Below are positions 24,725-33,729 of a stretch of 64,000 nucleotides of DNA, one piece after another. The stretch's first letter is position 1; each line of letters begins with the position of its first letter. The DNA lies in assembly GCA_007026445.1 (NCBI GenBank), contig VDMD01000001.1, forward strand, positions 2,046,001 to 2,110,000, in the 5' to 3' direction. Under the pieces are notes generated by a model. That model was not told where the DNA came from. It searched no databases and saw nothing but the letters and a program-made list of their open reading frames with translations. The position numbers were made by a program, and so were the translations under genes. This DNA comes from Schizophyllum amplum (lineage: Eukaryota; Basidiomycota; Agaricomycetes; Agaricales; Schizophyllaceae).

Positions 24725-25231
24725 GGTGCAGAAAGTCAAGTGTAGAAGAGATGGGGAAGATGGTGGACTGAGCCAGTGACTTCCTTGACTCCCGCAGTCA
24801 GCGAGCCGTTTATGAGGGAATGGATGTTCACTGCCACTGTTCAGGCACTCGGTGAGGACGAGAAAGGTACCTAGCCTAACGTCCGCCACCAAGTCTTCCT
24901 GTGTTCAGCTTCATTGGGAGCACTTCAATGCAAAAAGACAGGCAGAGTCATGACTTAAGGAGGGCAGTAGTGATGGTGGCTAGCTTCAGGCAGGTTCAAT
25001 GCATCACTTCCATAGAGTCACTGCCGGACGCTGGTCCCATTCCGTCCGCCAGGTATCATCCGTATATGCAACCTCTGTCAGCGTCCAATAGACCATGATG
25101 TTGCTCTGGGTCGTTACGATCGGAATGCACTGCCTGTTGGCGTGTTCCTCGAGTATGTATGCCCCGCGGCGAACGATAAACTTGCTTGTTACATTGAGGT
25201 AGCAGACAAGAACGCATACAGTACAAAAGTA
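24725..25231. other. intergenic, upstream of the glycine-zipper gene and left of the RecQ element
   Basis: No gene is supported. It ends at the left copy of the 9-bp duplication. Confidence 0.5.
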
Positions 25232-25240
25232 AGTCCAAAG
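25232..25240. repeat. 9-bp target-site duplication, left copy (AGTCCAAAG)
   Basis: AGTCCAAAG lies directly outside TAGTCT and is repeated in direct orientation at 31890-31898. With neighbouring bases the shared string is AAGTCCAAAGTA (12 bp), so the true duplication could be 9 to 12 bp. Confidence 0.65.
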
Positions 25241-25337
25241 TAGTCTCCCGTAGGCAGCCGTTCCGCAAGGAACGTCTGCTACTTATCAAATGCGGCCGTT
25301 TGGCAGCTCGGCCAATTTCTCATCACATGACTCCCAG

Positions 25338-25354
25338 CGCTTTGACAACCGCTT
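25338..25354 (+). repeat. subterminal 17-bp motif, left copy
   Basis: CGCTTTGACAACCGCTT lies 97 bp inside the left end and matches CGCTTTGACATCCGCTT at 31814-31830 with one mismatch, in the same orientation. Confidence 0.5.
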
Positions 25355-25464
25355 GTACCGCGCGTAATTTATGATCGATCAAGCATGATTTGACGCGTCC
25401 TGCCGCGCATCTTGTCGCTGGCGAGCGTGCTGCCCGTGCAAAAACTCCGTTCTTCGCCGTAACA

Positions 25465-27484
25465 ATGGCTTTTCAGTTTTCTTCGCCCGAGGGTCGATCT
25501 CTCTGCTCCAGAATAATTCAAGATAAAACAGAACAAGAGCCACACGACCATCAGCTCGATGTTATCACGCGCGTCCTCGACCGCAAACACGTCCTGGCCG
25601 TAACCTACACAGGAAGCGGAAAGTCCGGGTACATCTATATGGTCATCATCGTTCTACGTGCCCTTGCTAGTGATCCATCGCTCTGTCCACAATATAAAGG
25701 ACCACAAAACCCTGTTATTACCGTTATCTGTCCCACTAATGCCCTCGAAGATGACCTTGTGAGTACATGTCTGCATGTTGAGCAAACTTCCCCTAATGAC
25801 AGTATAGGAAGCAAAGATGCACCGATACTCGATTCCTACGCTTGTCATCAGCAAGGAGCGGAGGGAGAAGATGAAGAACGAGCAGCACAAGGATATCTTT
25901 CGGGAAGCAAAGAGCACGAGCTATAGCGTCCTGCTCATGACACCCGAGATGCTCGCATCTAACGCATTCGGCCATCTTCTGGAGGACCCTGCGTTTGCGC
26001 GGCGCGAAGCTGCTCTGATGGTGGATGAAGCTCATCTCATGTGGGTATGGGGACCAGGCTTCCGCACGGAGTACACTCAGATCGGCCACATCCATTCGCG
26101 CTTCTCGAAGGGCTGTCCTCTCGTCGCGTTCACGGCTACCCTGCGCTCTGGAACTGCAGAAGTTTCGCCTCGCAATGCTGTTTGTCGCTTCCTCGGACTA
26201 CAAGCGGGCCACTTCCATTTTGTTCATCGGTCAAATGCCAGATATGAGATGAAAATCTCTGTCCGTCCTCTCCACCAGAGCCGCCAAAGCGACCGCTTTC
26301 CAGACCTCGATTGGCTTCTTCATGCGAAGGGGAAAATCTTGGTGTTCTGCTCGAGCATCAAGTGGGGCAGCAAGATCGCGTTCTATCTGCTTGGAAAGCA
26401 GTCGGGTGCAACAATGGCATCTCGGCCGCGCACGTACCATCGCCTCCACACCGACGAGTATAATCGCGAGACTCTGGAGCTCTTGCGCACGTCGTCGTCG
26501 CTCTTGGTCATCGCAACCGATACGCTCTCCGTTGGCATTGACATTCCAGACATCGATCTCGTCATTGTCATTCATCCCACCGATCTCGATGACGCTGTAC
26601 AGAAAGGTGGTCGTGCAGGACGTGACTCAATCGCCGTTCCCTCACCCCACTTGATCATCTACCTCCCCAACAAGACCTATACCGAAGCGAGTGCCATCAT
26701 TGCGGAAGCTGAGGAGAGCCCTCATAAGCGAATCGACACCAGCCTTCCACAGCTAGCCCTCGCAGCGTGCAAGGTAGCAAACATCGATGAACAGTACGAG
26801 AACGATCCAGACGAGCAGCCTTGCTCATGCAGCAGCTGTCGCACACGCCCCCGCCATCCATTCCCCTCGCCATGCACATGCTCTGGCTGTCAGCCCGAAG
26901 TAGTGGACGCTCCTGCATCTTCGGCTCAACCAGCAACAGCGTCCACTCAAAAGATCCCTGCGAAGAAGCGGATCTCCGCCAGCATGCGAGAGATCGGGAG
27001 GAAGGAGCTTGAGGGCCTGCGATGGGATATCGCGCGCGGCATTACAGAAGATGACGATGCACCGCTCATCGCCATTCTATCGCCACAGACGATGGACAGA
27101 TGGCTTGATCTCATGCAGACCAAGCTTGATTCTGAGACCGTCTCTGCGTTGATCTCTGGGGAGCACCTTCGCGAACTGGACAAGCCGCTCGAGGACATAC
27201 ACGAGATTCAGCTCTTGATCGCGGACAACCGGCACCTTCGAGCTGCGTGCACCAAGATCCTGAGCTGTCTCGCGAAGCTTCATGCGATCTTCCATGACAT
27301 TCGCGAGTTGGCACGAGTCAAGAGGAATGCTCAAGCTAGACTGCGTCGGCAGACACAGAAGGCAGCAAAAGAGGCGGAGATTGCACGAGCAGCAACCGCC
27401 CAAGTACAGATGGAGCTTCATGCCATCGAAGAGCAGGCAGGGATAGATAACGTAGAATCTGACGATTGCGAGGAAGATGTATAG
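25465..27484 (+). CDS. RecQ-like DEAH-box ATP-dependent DNA helicase
   Basis: Superfamily 2 helicase of RecQ type, 656 residues in two exons (intron 25759-25807). Visible motifs: Walker A TGSGKS (residues 49-54), DEAH (from 171), FTATLRSG (motif III), IATDTLSVGIDIPDIDLVI (motif V) and QKGGRAGRD (motif VI, from 363). After the core comes a Cys cluster CSCSSC ... CTCSGC (from residue 437), which may bind zinc in place of the classical RecQ zinc domain. The last 150 residues are helical, with a coiled coil rich in Ala/Gln/Glu. No HRDC domain is evident. The start is the ATG at 25465; no better upstream ATG was seen. It converges with the DUF6589-like gene, whose stop lies 25 bp beyond its own. 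Likely role: DNA unwinding or strand processing for the element, by inference. Confidence 0.85.
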
Positions 27485-27509
27485 TCTATTGGTGTACCAG
27501 CGTGTAGAT

Positions 27510-30500
27510 CTAGCAGTCATCGTATTCTATGTCGGAGGTACGGTCCATCTCCGCATCCTCAATCTCCGGGAGCGGGTCACTACTTGGAATGATCTCATCC
27601 TCCAGCTCCTCCCCATCACCGTGAGCCTGCAGATGTAAGTGATCCAGAACTTCAAGCATCTCTTCCTCGAGATCAGTAGAAAGAACAAAGAGATGCCCGT
27701 CAATGACCTGTGCAAATACCATGTCCTCGTCAGGACCCCCTACGTGCTCCTCGCCATCTACATCTGCATCGTCGCCGTCTGCATCGGTATCTCCTTCGCC
27801 ACCGGGAATTGTGACACCATCCTGGCTGTTGGACGGCACAGGGGAGACGTCGGTCGGAGCCGTACTGGGCAGCTTCTGTGCTACGCCTCGCCTCAGCAAG
27901 CTACGACGAAGAAATGAAGCAAGCTTCTTCTTCTCGAGGCTCTGGTAGCCAGCAGAGAAGCGATCGAGGTTGTCATCGACAATGATGCGATGAGGGCGGT
28001 AGGTATGCAGCTGGTGTGTGCGATATACATTCAGCAGTGTACGCATGTCGGCCTGACGCGAGGGATCGCTATGTGCAGCCGAACGCTGCTTCAGACCTAG
28101 CCCCTCAAGCCACTCGCCCTTGAGCTGGGCGACGTGATGAAGATTGCGGGACCAGACATTGCGAATGAAGCTATCTCCGTACTCCACTCCTTTATGGCGC
28201 ACGACAGCATCAAGAAGGCGGTTGAAATATTCCTGGACGAGATCGCCATAGGAGAACGCGCCCGGCTTCCCCGTCAAGTTGACGAGACTGAGGCGCAGGA
28301 TCTCCTCCTTCAGCTCCGGTGATGCCTCCTCCAAGCGCACAATCATCTCGAGAACGTAGTCCGTGTATTTTGAGTGCGAGCCACCGGCGAAATGGAATAG
28401 CTGACACTTCGTCATCTCGTAGACACGCCCAGGATCGCCTTCAGCAGCAGCAAGCATGGACTCGCGGAGCAGAGCGGCTCGACGCATGAACAAACGGCTG
28501 TTTGCAAGGACATGATCACCTGGGAACGCTTCAGCGTCACCGGCCGCTGACTCGCCAGAGGCAGCAGCACCTGTTTCCTGCTGCGATTGCGCTTTCCGGC
28601 TCCGCGATTTCGTCCGCTTGGCACCAGCGTGCTGAGCGGCTTTGCCATGCGTGATTTCGCCGAAATCCTTGCTCGAATCGTCCTGGATGACGGTATCCCA
28701 GGACTCGCCTATGGGCAGAATCGTCTGCTCAATGCCAACTCCAGACATTACGACGTCGTGGAGATTCATCGACATATACGCGCGCGCGAGTTTCCGGGCA
28801 ATGCTGAGCAGCTCGTCGCAGGTCGGAAGCCCACCGTCAGCGTGCTCCATGGCTTCGAAGTACTCGAAAAGGTCGTCCGTCTTGTAGTACAGTCTATGCA
28901 ACGCAGGGTCAGTATCGAATTTAGAACACCACAACAACACGTACCGCCAACAATCGAGCATGCGCGCGTCCAGCGTCAGAAACATCAACTGTGTACCTTG
29001 GCTATAATCGACCTTCTTCAGATCCGCAGGCCGTCGCCTGCCCAGCTTAGCGGCCGAGTGCCCCAACGCCGAGTAGTCGCGCGTTTGAGGTTGCCCGTAA
29101 TGTGTCTCGAAGATGTCGCAAACCTCCGTCCAGTCCTTGTGCCAGCCTTCGAGCAGGGGAAAAAGGATCTCGAAGCTGTCGAACGCATTGCCTTCGAACT
29201 GCAGGAATTCGTGAAGCTCTAGAAGCTTTTCGAACGTCAATCCGTCCCCTCCGATGGGCTGTAGACGCTGCTTGAAGTTCGCCTGCGTTTGTCCACCCTG
29301 CTCCAGCATGTCGATGATGTACTCCTTCAACTCCGTGAGGTATACTTCGTTCTTCGACGACGACGCGAGCGGGTGGACCTGGGTTTTTGTCGCAGGAAGT
29401 GGAAGCTTCGATGCTAGGGAGCGGTAGAGATTGGAGACATATGGAGAGATCGACCTCAGCTGTGGCACGAAGTCCGCAAGCACGCGAAGCCATTGCAGCG
29501 AAAGAATCGTCATGACATGTTTCTGGTCGATGAGCTCGTACAGCTTGCGCACTGTCATCGATTGGCGGCGATTTTCGGCCAGGCTGCGACGGTACGCGTC
29601 CAAGGCGAAGACATCAATGTTCGCGCTTTTCGGCGCCTCGTAAAGCGCGCCCGACGACCCAGTGATCAGCTTGCTTTCGCGTCCGAGGGCCATATCACGT
29701 TGTAGAAGGTAGTTGTGGACGTTATCGAATCGCAGCACGTAAAGGGTCTGCGGATCCTCGCCGAAAAGACGCGTGCGGAGTGCCGCGTCTTCAGAGAGAC
29801 GCTGCATAGCGCGCAGAATGGTCGAATAGCTCGGCATATTCCCGACGCGACTGTGGTAGCGGAAGAGGTCCCACGACGCGAGCGAGCCGAAGTGAAGGAC
29901 ACCTGATGCGAGGGGCAGCAGATTTGCGCGGTTTGACCGCGAGAAGTCGAGGATACTGATAGCATTTGTGGCCACCTAATGATATACATGAGCAACGCAA
30001 AGAAGACGAGATCTGGAGGAAGCTCACATTATCCACGGTTCGATGCTGCCGAACAACATCTTCTCCATCTACCTGACGAGGCTTGCGCGACGCGACTGCC
30101 GACACGAGATAATATAGAAGCGGCTGGTGCTTGAGCAAGACGCCGCGAACGTTGCTGACAGTCGCAGCGCCCAAGTCCGACCACTCGAGAGGCTTTGCGT
30201 CGGACTTCTTGCCTAGTGAGATGTGCAGGCCACTGTCGACTGCGATGGCGGCCTCCGCCTCGCGTACGAGCTTCTGTTCGATGAGCTGGGCCGCCCATGC
30301 TGACAGACCCAACCGAACGTGGCGTAAGCCCGCGAACGACACGTCCGTTGCATAGAGCTTGTCCGGTTCGTAGTTTATCGAGCCGTATGAATGCCGAAAC
30401 CACAAGTCGATGATGCGTGAGGGGAAATAATGATGATCTTGGCCTTGAAGGAAGTTCGTGAGGCAGTGGTTCTGGGTTTGGCTGGCTGACATCGGATTTT

Positions 30501-31683
30501 CGGGGCGGGCAGCGCTGAGGTACAGAAGCTGGCCGTAACTCCACTGCAGTTCGACACGCAGGAACCAGAAGAAGAGATCCAGTTTTTGTTGGATCGTTCG
30601 GTATCCACGGGACGCGCCACGGCCAGTTTCCGCTACACGATCCGCTTCAGCCGCCTCGTTTGTGCTCTCGGACCGTGGACGCTTGTTGGTGCGTCCCAGG
30701 AACGCTTCAGAGAGCGGCTCCTTCATCTTCTCCAGGCGCGCAGCGAGATCCTTGGGCCAGATTGATTTCCCAGGCTGCGTGGTGCCGCCCGCTGTGTGAG
30801 AAGCGCCAAGGACATGTCTCGCAGCCGCGGGTGGCGGCGCTCCGCCGCGTCCGTGTCCGCGCCGGGGGCGCCCCCGCCCTCCTCCACGTCCGCGCGCGAA
30901 TCCACGCTCGGCTTCGCGGTCACTCGCTGTCCCTTCTTCGAGGTGTTGATTTCGCGGCCTTGCCATCGCGTTGTCGGCCGCAAACACGTCTCTCGCGGCG
31001 TACGCGCTGTCTTCGATTCCCTCGGCTACTGGCTGATGGAGCGCCTCGAGGTCGCTCTCGGGTATGGGGGGGTCGCGCGAGGTCGAGTAGGTGTCGTCAT
31101 TTTGGCTTATCGATGGTGTTAGATGGATGGGGGAGTCCAGAAAATCCGTGGGCGCTGTATGCGGGATCTTCAGCAACGACCTGCTTGTATCCGCGTAGAC
31201 GTCGCGAGCAGGGACATGAGTCGCCAGGAGGGAGCGCGATGCGTCAGATCGCGTTGGAGAGGACGGGAATGTAGGGGCACGGGACGTGGAGGGTGCGTTC
31301 GCCGACGGTGCTGGTATGTAGTGAGGGGCGGCAGCGGCATTTCTCTCCTTGAGGCCCGACACCTTTTTCCCCCAGAGCAGCTTGCTTTCCTCGCGTTTCG
31401 AAAGAGGGGGGGCTCGCGGTGGAGCGCTAGCCAATTTTTTTGCCCATGCGTCCTTACTTTCCTGTGTACGTCGGTGGCGGAGGTCTGGGTCCCTGTATGG
31501 GCTTTCGTAGACATCCGAGTCTATTATACTTCGTAACGGCGTAGACACGCTTGGTGCAATCGTACGTGGCGTCGCAGTTTGCGCGGCGGCGCTAGCGGCA
31601 GCCTGAGAGAGCACCAAAGAGTCGTCATAGGCAGGCGCTGTTTCACGTAGAGTTGTAGATTCAAAGCTTTCATTGTGTGCCAT
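27510..31683 (-). CDS. DUF6589-like protein, putative element-encoded recombination or mobility protein
   Basis: About 1356 residues in three exons (introns 29976-30027 and 28894-28944; the second is 51 bp and open). The N-terminal 390 residues are disordered and include an Arg/Gly-rich patch (residues 260-281) of nucleic-acid-binding type. The middle part contains LRFDNVHNYLLQRDMALG and LPLPATKTQVHPLASS. The block GGDGLTFEKLLELHEF ... LEGWHKDWTEVCDIFETHYG and the later CQLFHFAGGSHSKYTDYVLE ... LVNLTGKPGAFSYGDLVQEYF match the pattern I know from DUF6589 proteins of mushrooms. The C-terminus is acidic (EDEIIPSSDPLPEIEDAE). The function of DUF6589 is unknown to me. Position next to the helicase, and within 210 bp of the element end, suggest it is the element's main enzyme; that is inference. 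Confidence 0.75.
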
Positions 31684-31813
31684 GAGTGATTTACTGAGGC
31701 ATGAAAGTCGATAGATGGACGTGGACTCAAAGCAGACAGCGAGAGGACAAGAGAGTTGAACTTAGAGCGCTAATCAGGAAGGTCGCGTGCACCGGTCCGT
31801 CGCGGGCCTTTGA

Positions 31814-31830
31814 CGCTTTGACATCCGCTT
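31814..31830 (+). repeat. subterminal 17-bp motif, right copy, within three CTTTGAC repeats
   Basis: CGCTTTGACATCCGCTT is the partner of 25338-25354. CTTTGAC occurs three times between 31808 and 31834, which suits clustered binding sites for a mobility protein. Confidence 0.5.
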
Positions 31831-31889
31831 TGACCTGATGGCAACAATACCCCTCACCTCAGAAACTGCTGGCGTTTGATTGCAGACTA

Positions 31890-31898
31890 AGTCCAAAG
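31890..31898. repeat. 9-bp target-site duplication, right copy (AGTCCAAAG)
   Basis: Exact direct copy of 25232-25240, directly outside AGACTA. It lies about 50 bp from the 3' end of the tRNA-His gene. Confidence 0.65.
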
Positions 31899-31949
31899 TA
31901 AACAATCACAATAAGTATGCACGATTCGAACGACCTAAAGCGAGTAAAA

Positions 31950-32032
31950 TGTCGGTAGCAGGAATCGAACCTGCGGCTCCTCGGGGAGAGATCCGCCACA
32001 ACGAGGTGATTTAACCCCTAATCGATACCGAC
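31950..32032 (-). tRNA. tRNA-His (GTG), second copy, with an 11-nt intron
   Basis: The mature sequence is identical to the copy at 23359-23441. The only difference I see in 83 nt is one base within the intron (CGGATCTCTCC versus CGGGTCTCTCC). It is followed on its own strand by TTTT. The two copies face opposite ways, and flanking sequences show no further similarity, so they are separate genes rather than ends of one duplication. Confidence 0.9.
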
Positions 32033-33729
32033 TTGTAGACAAGACCGTCGGGGCCGTTGGTGAGGCTTGTGAGCGTAACATCATTATATCTGAGTGTCAC
32101 TATTTTCCGCTACGGCCGTTATCCGGGCGCCAGCTCAGTGCGCTCGCAAAATGCCTCCTACATGCTGACCTCTCTTCCATCTTCCTTTCCGTATGTCGTC
32201 TCTCCCGACATTCTTCTACGTGCTCAAGGCAGTTCCGCCACGCTGCCGCCGTCGACGTGTTATATAAGCGATACTTACCGGCAGACGAGCATACCTTGTC
32301 GGACACCATCGGACGATGTTTGCGATGCGATTGCTAGCCAACGCTATGGCTTGACTATGCCAAATCTTCTTACCTTGCACTACGGCGAATCCGTCGGCTT
32401 CTCATACGGAGGTCTCGACGGCGACCTCTTCTGCCATGTCTACATCGGACTTCTTTGCACCTTTGCACGAAGGCTGGACGCGGTCTCTTCAATGCAAAAT
32501 TCGGCAAGCAAGGTTCAGAACCGTAGCCAGAGCTTTCAGAATCAGATTCTTCTGTCTGTAAGTTCTAGTCGTCCAACACGTTGTTTTGGTGCGTCACGTT
32601 GTTAAAAGTTCTGCCCGGGCAAAACTCTGCATGGCTGGCAGGCTGCGCACGCTTGCTGCCAAATCCGCCACGCAGGCCAGTGACTGCTCAGGCAAGTTCG
32701 CTTCCGACGTTCTTCGCCTGTTCTCGCTGCATGCCGCCTACAGTCCACCGCCGCACGCATGGAGGTTGTCTTCGGAGAGGAAATAACACTGAATGGATAC
32801 ACGACTGAACATGACATAAGGGAGAGATCTGGAAGTGACCCGGGGGAGGAAGGGGCCCGGTGGCTGCAAGGATGATTTCGTATGTTATTTGGCTCCGTAG
32901 CATAGTGATAGCGCACATTGTGTAGTACGGGCACTCGGGTAATATCACCACCACCACCTGCGGAGTCAATGGCAATGGCTCATGTACGGGTTCATATCGG
33001 CTCTCGTGCTCGACGTCGACTCGTCACCCACCGGGGCTCAGCGCTCAGCAGTGGGTTTAGTGACTATCCCGAACCCGCCAGCCTTGCACCGACCCATACT
33101 TACGTAGTCCGCAAGGCAAGGTTGGAGACCGGCGTAACGGGAGCTTTCTCAGAGTTGGGAACCAAGTCGATGCTTTAGACAAGATTTTCCCTGAATCGAA
33201 TTCTGCTTGTTATAATGCGAAGGGATCACGCTCAGTTGGGACTTTGATAGTAGATTGACGCGCCTTCATAGTGAGTACAGAAACATAGTTCGTATTTACT
33301 TGGGTGAAGCAACAGTCCAGCGGGAGTGCGCGTATATGCTGCTGAAGCTGGCGCGATATAAAGCGCACTAGATACATGAGAAGGCTAGTAAGTAGTCAAT
33401 AAGAATTTAAAGGTATATAAAGTACCAGAGCTGGTTCCGCATAGATACAGCCACCATCCGGCATCCCTGATAACATGCGTAGCTCTTGTAACAAAAGCGG
33501 TGAAAAGAAAGGATGCGCGAGCTGAACAAGATCGCGCAGAACAAAGAGATAACGACGGTGAGCAGAATTGAAGTTACATGAAGCAAGATTCCCCCCCATA
33601 ACCCAAAGTTCGTACGTAAAGAAAAGCTAGAACACGCACGACTATGGTGAATAGATTAAGCACAGTGTTCTCGGACGGGCCGCGATGGATGAGTGTCCTT
33701 TCCGTCTGCCAGTATCGGATGCCATAGAC
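32033..33729. other. 1.7-kb intergenic region, no supported gene
   Basis: Frames such as 32057-32605 on the plus strand are open but have no domain, biased codons or plausible splice structure. It includes the 3' flank of the zinc-finger gene. Confidence 0.5.

Larger units (their letters stand above)
25241..31889. mobile_element. putative 6.65-kb RecQ helicase - DUF6589 mobile element
   Basis: The interval starts TAGTCTCCCG and ends TGCAGACTA, so the outermost six bases are inverted (TAGTCT/AGACTA). It is flanked by 9-bp direct repeats. Inside are exactly two long genes in convergent orientation, a RecQ-like helicase and a DUF6589-like protein. The helicase ATG is 224 bp from the left end and the DUF6589 ATG is 206 bp from the right end. 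A 17-bp subterminal motif is shared between the ends (25338-25354 and 31814-31830, one mismatch). The flanks hold ordinary single genes and a tRNA. Compact two-gene content, symmetric ends and the direct repeats together suggest an autonomous element. The inverted ends are short, so this needs comparison with an empty site. Confidence 0.6.

Noticed and set aside
25231..31900. Reading the flanking repeat as a 12-bp duplication (AAGTCCAAAGTA).
   Set aside because: With TAGTCT/AGACTA as ends, the outer A and TA belong partly to the element termini, so 9 bp is the more economical reading; 12 bp is not excluded.
23359..32032. The two inverted tRNA-His genes as ends of one large composite element.
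   Set aside because: Similarity stops exactly at the tRNA genes; flanks differ on both sides. The glycine-zipper gene also lies outside the 9-bp duplications.
32057..32605. Plus-strand frame of 182 codons next to the second tRNA.
   Set aside because: Sequence is unlike any protein I know and lacks splice or composition support.
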